Part shown: positions 7,466 to 17,654 of the stretch, in pieces
How the letters are laid out: every line of letters starts with the position of its first letter
Numbering within the stretch: position 1 is the stretch's first letter
From: G965230065 sp965230065
GTDB taxonomy: Bacteria; Bacteroidota; Bacteroidia; Cytophagales; Cyclobacteriaceae
DNA length: 64,000 nucleotides
NCBI GenBank assembly: GCA_965230065.1
Contig: OZ245942.1
Location: 3,596,001-3,660,000 of the forward strand
Direction: 5' to 3'
The notes under the pieces: model-generated
What the model was told of the DNA's origin: nothing
Database searches by the model: none
What the model saw: the letters and a program-made list of their open reading frames with translations, nothing else
Position numbers and translations under genes: made by a program

Positions 7466-9781
7466 TTATCGAATCAAAATTCTTCCATTGTACGCATCGG
7501 TCTGCCCGCTTATGGTCAGTCGATAAAAGTACAACCCTGGTTGAATACCAGTATATTCATTATTTTCTATGTTCCATCCCACCGAATTGTAGCCTGTTGG
7601 CAGGTTATGCCAGCGTGAAGTTTTTACCAGGGAACCGGTTGCATCATAAATTTCTAATTGAATATGTGCATGTTGATAACCATCTGGCAATATCACAGGA
7701 ATTTTGAATTGATCAGTCACCGGGTTTGGATAGGCATTGCCTACTACAATGTTTTCCGGCAGCATGTTTTTTCGTACCACTTCTGTGGGGCCATAAAAGA
7801 TTTTAAACTTACGACTGTCCTCTGTCACAGAAAAAGTGTAGGCTGTATCTTCCTGCATATTTACGGTCTGGTGGTTTTGTAAGTCCAGTAGCATCAGTAC
7901 CTGGTCGTTATTACCAAAATAGCTATTTTCCCACTTTAGGGTTACTTCTGGAGACTGAAGGTTAGAAGCTACTTCAAATTCCCAGGTATATTCTTCCTGA
8001 GTGGGCACAATATCTTTGGTAAATTTGGGCATAAAAAACTCAGGATGCAGAAAGTTCAGTTCCAGATAATCGAGAAAACGGGGTACAGTAAAATCATCAA
8101 AACGGTCGGCACTTTTATTGGCTTTGGGGTGCATGCCAATCCCGCTGAGTGTGTATTGCAAACCCTTTCCCTCCAGGTGAAGGGGTACGGTCCAGGCATC
8201 GGCATCTAAAGGTTGTGGTTTGGGGCGATCTACCTCACTTGAATAACGTCCGCAACTGGTACATATAGCAGCCGCAGGAATATCCAGGGTAACCGAAGAA
8301 GATTGGTTGCTGTTAAATACAAAAGTGCCTTTGTAAGGCTCCAGCACGGTGGCATCGGTATAGCCTGTACCCTTTCTGAATGCTTTTAAGGTGCTGGCAA
8401 CTTCCTCAATACCCGCTTTTCCACTGTTGAAATCGAGCACAGCATCCCAGTCTAACGGAAACCAGTAAGGGTTGCCAATCAGGTTAAAACCAGGTGTTAG
8501 CGTAATGGAAACATTATTGGGTGTTACAAAATCCCCGGATACCTGTATATCGGTAGGGTCCCTGAATATAAACATGTAGCCTTTGCCGGGTGTAAGCTGG
8601 GTAGGCTTGGCAAACCGGGCCCGTTCTGAATTGTTCCAATCCTGGGTTGCATCTTCCCCGTACTCATAAATCTTCCACTTTGTATTCGTTTGCATGCCCA
8701 GGTCGCTCAGGGTGGAAGGCATGGGCTGTGACGTAAAGGGCAAGGCTATAATTTGGTAATCACGAGGCAAGGGGTTTTCAGAATCAGCAACAGGCAGCCA
8801 TGTATCTTGCATAGAAATTGGCACAGCAGGAGGTGCAGGAAATGTAACCCCACCCGTATTGCCGATGATGAAGAAACCGAGGGAGGTAAACGCACTTTCG
8901 GAAGTAACCGTACCGGGGATGGTTACTTCTTTACCTCCTACACTGTTCCAGGAGGTATTGTCCTCACTTTTTGCAATAACCACCTCATTGATATCAGAAA
9001 CACCGTCATCTTCACTCACAGGAAGGATGATTTCTGCATTTTCAAAATTGTCGGACTCTCCATTGTTCAGTTCCCAATAACGGACTGCGGAAACGGACGT
9101 AACAGGTTCAGTTGGCGTGAGGGTAGGGGGAGGTTCGGTAGTTAATGCTGCCTGATACGCAGTAACATTGGTGTTGGTCTGATCAAATTTTAAGTGTATG
9201 GGTTTGTAGGCTGTTCCTTTTCCGGTAGGAAATACAAAATCGTAACTATCCCCTGCCGAAGCCAGGGTTTTGATGGCAACAGGCCCGTCTACAAAGCTAT
9301 TGGCATTACCTGCCGCGTAAGTGCTTCTGCTTTCCAGGGTAAGCAGATTGGTAGCTGAAGTGGTGATATTGCCGTTGGAAAAAGTAATATCACCATTTAT
9401 CAACACAGGAGTTTGGATAGTAAGTCCGGCAGTATTGTCAATTTCTAAATTTCCAATGGTTATCAGATCGGTACCTGCATTGAGGCTTTGAGCGTTGGTG
9501 CCATCAAAAATCATATTGCCTGCCAGGCCGATTCCCGGGCGGTCGCTCATAAAATTACCAGAGAGTTTGATGGTACTTTCTGACACATCTGTGAGCACAC
9601 TTTCACTGTCCAGCGAAATATGCCCTTGTTCCCCGCTTATTACCAGGTGAATATTTCCTTTTAGTTTCAGGTGGATATCATCTGACAATGACAACCCTTG
9701 GCCGGGGCACACAGAAAAGCAACCAAGCAATGCTATTAATAATAAGCCTGAACATAATATTTTATATTTAGGGTAATTCAT
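7466..9781 (-). CDS. T9SS-sorted secreted surface protein, 771 aa
   Basis: Signal peptide residues 1-28 (ends CPGQG). A beta-rich N-terminal half has parallel-strand-like repeats (IKLSGNF, GNMIFDGTNAQSLNAG, IGNLEIDNTAGLTIQTP) typical of Bacteroidota cell-surface proteins. The last ~80 residues are a type A T9SS sorting domain: AYPNPVTDQF, then LEIYDATGSLVKT, then GLYFYRLTISG and a terminal RILIR. This directs passage through the outer membrane and attachment to the surface. From about residue 325 to the end it is clearly homologous to the C-terminus of the 1859 aa protein encoded upstream (shared FDDFTVPRF, KFKIF, NMLPE). It is followed upstream by a partner that also has a paralogue, so the pair is duplicated. 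Confidence 0.88.
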   Translation of the reverse strand: MNYPKYKILCSGLLLIALLGCFSVCPGQGLSLSDDIHLKLKGNIHLVISGEQGHISLDSESVLTDVSESTIKLSGNFMSDRPGIGLAGNMIFDGTNAQSLNAGTDLITIGNLEIDNTAGLTIQTPVLINGDITFSNGNITTSATNLLTLESRSTYAAGNANSFVDGPVAIKTLASAGDSYDFVFPTGKGTAYKPIHLKFDQTNTNVTAYQAALTTEPPPTLTPTEPVTSVSAVRYWELNNGESDNFENAEIILPVSEDDGVSDINEVVIAKSEDNTSWNSVGGKEVTIPGTVTSESAFTSLGFFIIGNTGGVTFPAPPAVPISMQDTWLPVADSENPLPRDYQIIALPFTSQPMPSTLSDLGMQTNTKWKIYEYGEDATQDWNNSERARFAKPTQLTPGKGYMFIFRDPTDIQVSGDFVTPNNVSITLTPGFNLIGNPYWFPLDWDAVLDFNSGKAGIEEVASTLKAFRKGTGYTDATVLEPYKGTFVFNSNQSSSVTLDIPAAAICTSCGRYSSEVDRPKPQPLDADAWTVPLHLEGKGLQYTLSGIGMHPKANKSADRFDDFTVPRFLDYLELNFLHPEFFMPKFTKDIVPTQEEYTWEFEVASNLQSPEVTLKWENSYFGNNDQVLMLLDLQNHQTVNMQEDTAYTFSVTEDSRKFKIFYGPTEVVRKNMLPENIVVGNAYPNPVTDQFKIPVILPDGYQHAHIQLEIYDATGSLVKTSRWHNLPTGYNSVGWNIENNEYTGIQPGLYFYRLTISGQTDAYNGRILIR

Positions 9782-9793
9782 AAGCTATGCATA

Positions 9794-10909
9794 TCAATTT
9801 CCATAAGGGTTTACCGGATCGGGCAAATCGGTTTCCGGGCAATTGGGCGGACAGTCATTATTGCCCCCGCCATCGTCTCCTCCGCCATTGATTAAGAAAT
9901 ATATCAAAACACCGGCGCCTACATACACAGGAATTTGCAACCCCAGGGGAATCTTTCTTTGTATTTTAAAATTGCCACTTTCCAAAGTAGCTTTTGTAGC
10001 CGGATCGTATAGTTGGAAGTTGTACCCGCTCCCCGGCTTAATTTTTTTTGGAATAACGCCAGTGTAACTGCTATTGGTAATGGAAGATGCCAGGTCTTGC
10101 TTAAAAGTGCCTCCCTGATAAAGCCTGAGCGATGTGGGGTTCTCAAAATTATCATTCCACTCAATGCTGAATGACTTACCTCTTTTATAAGCGTCGTTTA
10201 CATTGATGATGCCCGCTGTATTTTTAGCATTTGTCTCAATGGCAGGTATAGAATCTTCAGGTAAGGATGGAGGTGTTGATATTTGAATTTTATCACGATC
10301 ATCAAGAACAATCGCTTCGTCCTTTTCAATAACAGGCGTTTTGTAAAACCCGTTAAAAGTAATCAGTGCTTTCCAGCCATTGCTACCTGATTCAGCTTTT
10401 ATGGTAGCTATTTTTTTGTGTTGGGTGTAGGGTATGTCAATGTATTTATGTTTGTTGAGAAACTCGCTTTCATAAGTAACATTCACATAGATATAATCTC
10501 CCTGCTGTACATCCGATACCTGGATATTGGAAAAGATGACCGAGACACCAGGGCTTTTTTCATAAAACTGGTAAAAATCAAGCAAATAACGCTTGATGGG
10601 CTTTTCTTTTTCAAAAGTAGGGGGACGGGAACCGGGGTGCAGATCATCCTCAATGAGAACCGAAGAATCGCGGAAAATCTGGTCATTGGAAGTAGTTTCG
10701 TAAAATTTACTGATGAAATTATCTACATTATAGGTCCTGAAAACATCATCTGGCTTGGCCAGTTGGTTGAGAATATCTTCAAACTGACGGATACAAAACC
10801 GGGCTTTGTTTTTTATCTCAAGCGTATCTCCCCTGGTAAGGGATTGCCCCGGGGAAAAGGCAAAGACAAATGTGAAACAGCAGCTGAAGAAAAGTGTTCT
10901 TAAAACCAT
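9794..10909 (-). CDS. Secreted partner protein, paralogue A (371 aa)
   Basis: Signal peptide residues 1-22 (FAFSPGQS). The body (about residues 30-200) is a conserved domain with RFCIRQFEDILNQLAKPDD, YNVDNFISKFYE, SRPPTFEKEKPIKRYL and YVNVTYESEFLNKHKYID. A hydrophobic stretch near residues 330-343 (YVGAGVLIYFLI) precedes a Gly/Asp and Pro/Cys-rich tail. It is a paralogue of the 364 aa protein at 16551-17645 along its whole length. Each copy sits just upstream, in transcription order, of a T9SS protein, which suggests that partner and T9SS protein work together, for example as anchor or assembly factor. I recognise no named family. Confidence 0.72.
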   Translation of the reverse strand: MVLRTLFFSCCFTFVFAFSPGQSLTRGDTLEIKNKARFCIRQFEDILNQLAKPDDVFRTYNVDNFISKFYETTSNDQIFRDSSVLIEDDLHPGSRPPTFEKEKPIKRYLLDFYQFYEKSPGVSVIFSNIQVSDVQQGDYIYVNVTYESEFLNKHKYIDIPYTQHKKIATIKAESGSNGWKALITFNGFYKTPVIEKDEAIVLDDRDKIQISTPPSLPEDSIPAIETNAKNTAGIINVNDAYKRGKSFSIEWNDNFENPTSLRLYQGGTFKQDLASSITNSSYTGVIPKKIKPGSGYNFQLYDPATKATLESGNFKIQRKIPLGLQIPVYVGAGVLIYFLINGGGDDGGGNNDCPPNCPETDLPDPVNPYGN

Positions 10910-10936
10910 ATTATATTCATCTGTTGTAAATTTCAG

Positions 10937-13900
10937 TTACCATGCGATGACGCGCCCTTCATAAGAGTAATCATCTACCTGCAATTTATAGAAATACAAG
11001 CCACGCTTCACTTGCTCACCATCGGTGTTGGTCCTGTCCCATTCTAAGCGGTGATATCCGGCAGGTAAGTGTTTTTGTTGAACCCTTTTCACTAACTGTC
11101 CGGTGATATTATATATTTCTACCGTAAGCGTGTATTGTTTGCCAGATCTGGGTAAAGAAACCGGCACGGTAAACTGATGTTGCATGGGGTTCGGATAAGC
11201 CTCTTGTACGGTGATTCGTTCAGGCAGCATATTTTCCCACACCTCATCTTCATCACCGAAGAAAATTTTGAACTTCCGGGTGCCTTCAACTACTGAGAAA
11301 GTGTAAGAAGTAGCTTCCCGCATATTTACAATGTGGTGGTTGTGTAAGTCCAGCAACATGAGTGCTTGCCGGTTATTTCCAAAGTAATGGTTTTCCCAAT
11401 CTATGGTAACTTCCGGAGAGGCGAGGTTAGAAGCAACTTCAAATTCCCAGTTATAAGCACCTTTTGTTGGTGCAATGTCTTTCGCGAATTTTGAGAGGAA
11501 GAATTCCGGATGGTGGAAGTTCATCTCCAGATAGTCGATAAACCGGGGTACGGTAAAATCATCGGAAGGGTCGTAGCTTTCTGCCGCATCTGGCTGCATG
11601 CCAATACCGCCACTAACATACCGCTCACCTGTAGAAATCTCCAAAGGTACTTCCCAGGCGGGGGCATCTAATGGAGTAAGTTTTTTATTTTTTTCTTCTT
11701 TTGCAAACCGTCCGCCTGTATTCTTTTTATGGGGTATTTCTATGGTAACCGGGTCTGAGTGTGCATTGAATACCAGGGCACCCTTGAACCGGGTTAATTG
11801 GGAGCTTTCCGGCCAGTTACCCCGGTTAAAGCTTCTGAGTGGCCCTAATGATGCTAAACCAGGCACATCTTTATTTGCATCATCATTTAGCACAGTACTC
11901 CAATCAACATCAAAGGGAAACGGGTTGCCGATAAGGTTAGCGCCGGGTGCCAGGGTAATAGATACAGGCTGGGAAGGGGCTGCGGGAAGTACCCTGCCTT
12001 GTGGCTGAATAGTGGCAGCATTTCTAAAAATGAGCATATAGCCTTTTCTCGGATCAAGGGAAGCAGAAGGAGAAGAAACCTGTGAATATCCACTTTCTGC
12101 ATCATGTTCAAAGAGCCACCAGTTGGCATCTTTACTTCCGCCGAAAGCTCCCAAACTGTTGAAAACTTCGTCCCGGGTAATACCATCCAAAGGAACAGCC
12201 ACCAAATTGTAGTCATTAGCGGTAGGTGTATCCGGGTCACTGGCTTTTGTAGCCGCAATGCTCATACTTTGCAGGTCTTTATGCAGGAAATGGGTGCTTG
12301 TTTCCGGAAAACGCGAAGCGTTGCCAGCACTATCAGTGGCTATTACATGATATGCTATGCCCAATTCATCAGTAGTGGTGAGGTTTTGCAAGTCAATGCT
12401 ATAGGTATTGTCCCCATTATCATTAAATGGTGCGGTTTGCGTATTGGTGTTGTCATCCCTGATGCCGGAGTATACCAAATTTACTTCAAAAATTCCTGAT
12501 CTTGTATCGGAAGCGGTTGCGGTTAACTCTTTAGTATTACCCGGCGCGAAATAATCAAACACAGAAATGTTATCGGCTGAAATGGCAGGTGGTGTATTGT
12601 CAATCACAAGTTGTTTTGCCGAAGTAGCTTGTTTTCCATTGGCATCCACCAAAATAGAATAGTTACTCTCTGGCAGGTTATCAGGAACTTCTACCACAAT
12701 TTCATTATTGGTAATGCTTACGATATTCCCGGTTGCTGATGTGCCGTTATCTTTGAAGGTAACCGCAACAGCGCTGGCATCAGTACCAAAATTACTTCCG
12801 GTAATCACAATTTGAGCATCAACATTGCCATAAGAAGGAATGGTTGAAATTACCGGGTCATTACCACCACCCGTATCAGGCTGTACCGAAAAGTTTAATG
12901 TGTTGTCAGAAACGGTGCCGTTTACTGTTACAGAAACTGTATATGCTTTAGCAGACAGGGCAGGCGCAGTGAATGTGATTTCAGTTCCCCCATTTACATT
13001 AATGCCCGTGGTTACATCGGTGGCTACATTGTCAGTATCTTTAAAACTAACCGTAATATCACCCGCATTATTCCCAAAGTTAGCACCTGTGATAGTTACA
13101 GTGGGCGTGTTGCCTACTGTAATACTTGCAGGGTCAATCGTACTGAGTGAAGGAGTATTGGTATTGGGGTTAGCAATGGTAAACGCTATTTCATTGGATG
13201 ACTTCCCATCTACAGTTACTTTAATGTCGTAAGGGCCGGGTGTAATATCCGGCACTTTCACCCCAATTTCTTTTTCGCTGTTCAGGGTAAAGTCGGCGGC
13301 AGCAATTTCAGTTTCATCAAAAAACACTTTTACCAGACTTTTGTCTGTGCCAAACAAATCGCCTGTGATTGTAATGTTTACACCTGCAGGTGCAGAATTT
13401 GTTGACAGTGAACTGATAACAGGTGTGCCCGGAGGTGTAACGGTAAAAGCGTTGTCTTTATTAGATTCAAGACTGCCTACCACAACCGATACCGGATGAG
13501 AACCTTCTGGTATATTGGGTACGGTAATCCCAATCTCATTGCTGCTTTTCAGTTCTTCGGCGCTGACGGCATAAGTAGCAGCAGTGCCAAATTTTACCTG
13601 TACTTTACTGGCATCAGCCCCAAAGTTTTTACCATTGATGGTAAGGTCAATGCCCACAGGGCCTGAAGTTGGAGAGAGTTCGGTAATTTCCGGAATGGGC
13701 AGGGTTGGTATCATCAGGTCATCAATAGAAACCACTGTTTTACCCCCATCCGTTATTTTAATTTTGTAAGAACCGATAGAAAGGCTGCCCGGGATTGTAA
13801 CAATAAGCTTTTCTATGCCTCCGGAATTGTCAGGTGTAACGGAAGGCGCTTCTACTGACGACCCACTGTTCTCGAAAAAAACTTTCGCTGCATCACTAAA

Positions 13901-16516
13901 ATTAGCACCAAAGATGGTAAAAGTATTACCGGGAGACGTGGACGCCGGATTGAAGGTAGTGATGGAAGGATTAACAGGGGTAAACAGCTGGTTTTTTGCC
14001 CAGGCAATTTCGTTGTTTCCCAAACTCGCCCAAAGTATATCAGAGCGTCCGTCACTGTCCAGGTCGGAGGTGAGTACTATGCGCGTACCATCAGCACTGT
14101 TGGTGATGACCTGTCGGCTTCCTAAAGTGCCGTTCGTATTTTCATACCAGGCAATCAGGTTATCGCCTTCCGAAGATGAAACAACGTCCAGGTCGCCATC
14201 ACCGTCCAAATCTGCCGTGGATAAGGCTTGGGCATCAATAAGCCCTCCAATGGTTTGAATGGGAGTAGGATCTATCTGCCCTTCTTTCACATTAAATATT
14301 TGGATATTTGTGTTGGACAAAGCTATGATTTCTACCTGACTGTCTGCATCCAGGTTAGCAGCCGTCACAAACTCCGCATTTTCCAGGTTAATCTCTTGTT
14401 GCATTGTAAATTGGCGTGGGTCGGCCAAAGTACGTGACGCTTCGTTATTGGCGGGCTGGTTCATATATAAACTTATCTTCCCTTCCTGTTTGTGCGCTGC
14501 CAGTACGTCCAAAAAATTATCCCCATTGATATCAATGGCAAACACCGATTGCGCGTTCGGGGTTTGTTCGTCAATGGTAACAGTATTAAAGTCGTTACTT
14601 TCTTCACTAAGCCTGTTTTCGTGCCAGGTAATTTTGCCTCCCTGGTTATTATGGGCAGCCAGTACATCCAGGTCGCCATCGTTGTCGAGGTCAGCCGGGA
14701 AGATGGCCAGGGGAAAGCTGTTTTCATCATCCCCATCATAAATGGGAATAGCGCTGGGGACGTTTTTTTCAAAACTGCCATTTTTGTTTTCATACCATAC
14801 GATGCGGTCGCCTTCAAAAATAGCAGCCACAATGTCGCGTTGTCCGTCATTATTAATATCTATGCCATACACGGCTTTCGCTTGCTGAAAATTATCCCCC
14901 ACTACTTGCGGTTCCCCAAAGCTTCCCTGTCCGTTATTCTTATGCCAGGTGACGGAAGAAGAGTTGTCTCCCGTGCCATTGGCTGAGATGATGTCCAGCA
15001 ATCCGTCTCCGTCCAGGTCGGCAGCGTGCAGGTGGGTAGGCTCAGCAACAGAAGCCACGGGTCTTATTTCAGAAAGGCCGGGAGTGTATTTGGCAATAAA
15101 AAAATCATCGTCTCCCCTTGATTTCAGGCCGGTGTTTTCAAGCCTGATAGTGCTTTGGAAGTCACCGGTAATATAAAAATTATCCAAGGCATCAATGGTA
15201 ATATCTTTTACTCTGTCACTGCCCTCAGCCCCTATTTGGCGGGAAAATAAAAGTTGTTGGCCATCTGGGGAGTATTTTGCAAAAAAACCATCCTCATTAC
15301 CGTTATTCTTGAAGCGCACAATATTCTGGGGATCCAGGATTATTTCTGCGCTGGTAAACTCCCCAACAAGGTAAATATTACCATCGGTATCAGCTACAAC
15401 ATCATTTGCTTTGTCTGAATCACCGCCGCCAAAGCTTTCGGCAAGGATAAATTTTAAATCAGAAGTGTATTTCGCGAAAAAAATGTTGAATTCGTTAGTA
15501 CCTATTATTTTTTGTGCGTCTTCATCAGGGTCAAAGTCTGCCTCTTTATCGGTACGCCCAGCCAGATACACATTATCATCATTATCCAGGTACATCCCAT
15601 TGGGAAATTCGTTGTTTTCCCCTCCCATGTTTTTGGCATCTATGTATTCAAGATCATCAGTATACTTTGCCAAAAAAACATCATTATTACCAAAAGTTGA
15701 TAATATTTTATCAGCGGTTGTGGTAGAATCAGGATCAAAATTTTCACTTCTGGTGGTGCCGGTAAGATAAATAACATTTTGGCTGCTTAGCAGCAGTTCC
15801 CTGGGGCTGTCGTTTTCCGAACCTCCAATTCTGTTTTGGAGAACTAATTGCCCGGTTTTATCAAATTTTGCCAAAAAAACATCCCTTTTCCCCTTGGCCT
15901 CTAGTTTTTTACTTTCGCTCCCGTCGGCTGAAAACAAAATTGTTTGCACATCAAATTCGCCGGTGAGGTAGATATTTTCACTATCGTCCACATCAAGTCG
16001 GGGAATTCTGTTAGTGCCTATTCCGGCAACCCTGCATGAGAATAAATAATTACCCCTTGGGTCATACTTAACAAGAAAAATTTCATTATTCTTTATAAAA
16101 GGTAGTTGCTCTTTAGAAGTCTCAAACGATAGTTCTTCCCTGTAAACGCCACTCACATAGATATTACCAGCTCTGTCTACTTTTATATCTTCACCGTTAT
16201 CATCCTGCACACTGGATATCACCCGTACAAACCTGAGTTCCCCGGCGGGTGAATATTTTGCGAAAAAAGCGTCTTTAGAGTCACTGGTACTTGTGCGGGT
16301 TATGGGGTCGCCCTCGATTGTCCCAAAAGTTACTGTGTTGGTAAACCTTCCTGTAATGTAAATGTTTCTTTCATCATCCAGGGTTATGCGGGTAACAACA
16401 TCCTCATTTTCGGCACCAAAAGACTGGAGCCATTCCAAGTGCTGGGCCGTACTATTGTAGCATAGCAAAGTCATTGAAATGATGAGGTAAAATTTTATTT
16501 TTAGAATTTTTTTCAT
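10937..16516 (-). CDS. Giant T9SS-sorted surface protein with SBBP, FG-GAP and five IPT/TIG repeats
   Basis: The frame is open further upstream, but the Met beginning MKKILKIKFYLIISMTLLCY gives a proper signal peptide and a 1859 aa product that does not overlap the preceding gene. Residues ~25-480 hold SBBP-type propeller repeats (GNIYLVGEFTS, DVFLAKYTDD). About 490-840 hold FG-GAP/VCBS repeats (DLDGDGDLDVV, INNDGQRDIVAA), with Asp-rich calcium-binding loops. About 842-1300 hold five IPT/TIG Ig-like domains (e.g. ITELSPTSGPVGIDLTINGK). From ~1425 the sequence matches the C-terminus of the 771 aa protein and ends in a T9SS type A sorting domain (AYPNPMQHQF ... GLYFYKLQVDDYSYEG). Probably an adhesin or surface filament. 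Substrate unknown. Confidence 0.88.
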   Translation of the reverse strand: MKKILKIKFYLIISMTLLCYNSTAQHLEWLQSFGAENEDVVTRITLDDERNIYITGRFTNTVTFGTIEGDPITRTSTSDSKDAFFAKYSPAGELRFVRVISSVQDDNGEDIKVDRAGNIYVSGVYREELSFETSKEQLPFIKNNEIFLVKYDPRGNYLFSCRVAGIGTNRIPRLDVDDSENIYLTGEFDVQTILFSADGSESKKLEAKGKRDVFLAKFDKTGQLVLQNRIGGSENDSPRELLLSSQNVIYLTGTTRSENFDPDSTTTADKILSTFGNNDVFLAKYTDDLEYIDAKNMGGENNEFPNGMYLDNDDNVYLAGRTDKEADFDPDEDAQKIIGTNEFNIFFAKYTSDLKFILAESFGGGDSDKANDVVADTDGNIYLVGEFTSAEIILDPQNIVRFKNNGNEDGFFAKYSPDGQQLLFSRQIGAEGSDRVKDITIDALDNFYITGDFQSTIRLENTGLKSRGDDDFFIAKYTPGLSEIRPVASVAEPTHLHAADLDGDGLLDIISANGTGDNSSSVTWHKNNGQGSFGEPQVVGDNFQQAKAVYGIDINNDGQRDIVAAIFEGDRIVWYENKNGSFEKNVPSAIPIYDGDDENSFPLAIFPADLDNDGDLDVLAAHNNQGGKITWHENRLSEESNDFNTVTIDEQTPNAQSVFAIDINGDNFLDVLAAHKQEGKISLYMNQPANNEASRTLADPRQFTMQQEINLENAEFVTAANLDADSQVEIIALSNTNIQIFNVKEGQIDPTPIQTIGGLIDAQALSTADLDGDGDLDVVSSSEGDNLIAWYENTNGTLGSRQVITNSADGTRIVLTSDLDSDGRSDILWASLGNNEIAWAKNQLFTPVNPSITTFNPASTSPGNTFTIFGANFSDAAKVFFENSGSSVEAPSVTPDNSGGIEKLIVTIPGSLSIGSYKIKITDGGKTVVSIDDLMIPTLPIPEITELSPTSGPVGIDLTINGKNFGADASKVQVKFGTAATYAVSAEELKSSNEIGITVPNIPEGSHPVSVVVGSLESNKDNAFTVTPPGTPVISSLSTNSAPAGVNITITGDLFGTDKSLVKVFFDETEIAAADFTLNSEKEIGVKVPDITPGPYDIKVTVDGKSSNEIAFTIANPNTNTPSLSTIDPASITVGNTPTVTITGANFGNNAGDITVSFKDTDNVATDVTTGINVNGGTEITFTAPALSAKAYTVSVTVNGTVSDNTLNFSVQPDTGGGNDPVISTIPSYGNVDAQIVITGSNFGTDASAVAVTFKDNGTSATGNIVSITNNEIVVEVPDNLPESNYSILVDANGKQATSAKQLVIDNTPPAISADNISVFDYFAPGNTKELTATASDTRSGIFEVNLVYSGIRDDNTNTQTAPFNDNGDNTYSIDLQNLTTTDELGIAYHVIATDSAGNASRFPETSTHFLHKDLQSMSIAATKASDPDTPTANDYNLVAVPLDGITRDEVFNSLGAFGGSKDANWWLFEHDAESGYSQVSSPSASLDPRKGYMLIFRNAATIQPQGRVLPAAPSQPVSITLAPGANLIGNPFPFDVDWSTVLNDDANKDVPGLASLGPLRSFNRGNWPESSQLTRFKGALVFNAHSDPVTIEIPHKKNTGGRFAKEEKNKKLTPLDAPAWEVPLEISTGERYVSGGIGMQPDAAESYDPSDDFTVPRFIDYLEMNFHHPEFFLSKFAKDIAPTKGAYNWEFEVASNLASPEVTIDWENHYFGNNRQALMLLDLHNHHIVNMREATSYTFSVVEGTRKFKIFFGDEDEVWENMLPERITVQEAYPNPMQHQFTVPVSLPRSGKQYTLTVEIYNITGQLVKRVQQKHLPAGYHRLEWDRTNTDGEQVKRGLYFYKLQVDDYSYEGRVIAW

Positions 16517-16550
16517 GGTTTGTGCTTGAGTTATCGCTTCCAACATCAAA

Positions 16551-17645
16551 TCAGTTATCAACAGGGGCCGGAGGCTCAGGAAAAGGTTGGGTTTCCCCGC
16601 CACCTCCGTTTCCACCACCCAGTGCATCAATAATTAAATATGCTGCAACCCCTACGCCTATGTACACCGGTATTTGTATGCCTAAAGGAATTTTCCTTCG
16701 CACGCTGAAGGTTCCGCTTTGGAGGCTCAATTTTGAGACAGGGTCGTACAACTGAAAATTATAGGTTTCACCAGGTTTGATTTTTTTGGGAATTGCCCCG
16801 GTAAACTCACTGCTCGTAAGGCCCGGGTTCAGGCTCTCTTTATGAATGTTGCCCTGGTATAAACTCAGGTTTACCGGATTATCAAATTCCTGACTCCAGG
16901 AGATATTGATGCTTTCGCCACGTTTGTAGGCATCTTTTACATTTGAGAAACTTCCTTTTTTTATGATAGTAGCTGGTTCCTCTGCTTCGGTTTCCAGTGT
17001 GTCTTCAACAGGAATGACCTCCTCTGTTGTTACGGAAGGAGGTGGGTTTGTGGCTTCTTTTGGGTCAATCGTAGGCGTTCTGTAAAATCCAATATAGGTT
17101 ATCAGTACCTTCCATCCGGTATTGGATCGTTCAGCTTTTACTGTGGCTACTCTTTTGTATTTTTGGTAGGGTTCATCAATATACTTATGCCTGTTGAGGA
17201 ATTCATTCTCATAAGTAACGTTCACATATAAATACTCTCCTTGATGAATATCCGAAACCTGTATATCAGAAAACACCACAGAGGTGCCTACACTTTTTTC
17301 GTAAAACTGGAAAAAGTCATTCAAATAGCGCTGTATTGGTTTTTCTTCCTCAAAAGTAGGGGGGCGGGAATTGGGGTTCAGGTCATCTTCTACCAATACT
17401 ATGGAGTCGCGGAAAATCTGGTCCCGGGCATCGTCTTCGTAAAACTTGCTGATGAAGTTATCTACATTGTATTTACGGAAATACTCGTCGGGCTTGGCAA
17501 GCTGGTTCAGAATGTCCCCGAATTGTATGATACAAAACCTTGCCTGTCGCTTAATCTCAAGGCTATCGCCTTTTGTGAGTTCCTGGCAATAGGCTACCGT
17601 GGCAGCGAAAAACAGGCAGGATATTATGAGTAGTTTTTTTTTCAT
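16551..17645 (-). CDS. Secreted partner protein, paralogue B (364 aa)
   Basis: Signal peptide residues 1-20 (VAYCQEL). It shares nearly all conserved blocks with the 371 aa protein of this operon: RFCIIQFGDILNQLAKPDE, YNVDNFISKFYED, SRPPTFEEEKPIQRYL, YVNVTYENEFLNRHKYID, AYKRGESINISW and IPKKIKPGETYNFQLYDP. A hydrophobic segment (IPVYIGVGVAAYLIIDAL) precedes a Gly-rich, Pro-rich tail. The most divergent part is the acidic linker around residues 190-235 (TEEVIPVEDTLETEAEEP). Its gene lies 34 bp before that of the 1859 aa T9SS protein and 9 bp after the preceding gene, so co-transcription is likely. Function unknown. Confidence 0.72.
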   Translation of the reverse strand: MKKKLLIISCLFFAATVAYCQELTKGDSLEIKRQARFCIIQFGDILNQLAKPDEYFRKYNVDNFISKFYEDDARDQIFRDSIVLVEDDLNPNSRPPTFEEEKPIQRYLNDFFQFYEKSVGTSVVFSDIQVSDIHQGEYLYVNVTYENEFLNRHKYIDEPYQKYKRVATVKAERSNTGWKVLITYIGFYRTPTIDPKEATNPPPSVTTEEVIPVEDTLETEAEEPATIIKKGSFSNVKDAYKRGESINISWSQEFDNPVNLSLYQGNIHKESLNPGLTSSEFTGAIPKKIKPGETYNFQLYDPVSKLSLQSGTFSVRRKIPLGIQIPVYIGVGVAAYLIIDALGGGNGGGGETQPFPEPPAPVDN

Positions 17646-17654
17646 GGTAGTATC

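Noticed and set aside
14228..14986. Long plus-strand open frames opposite the giant T9SS gene
   Set aside because: They run antisense to a gene with a clear domain order and have no start context or family match.
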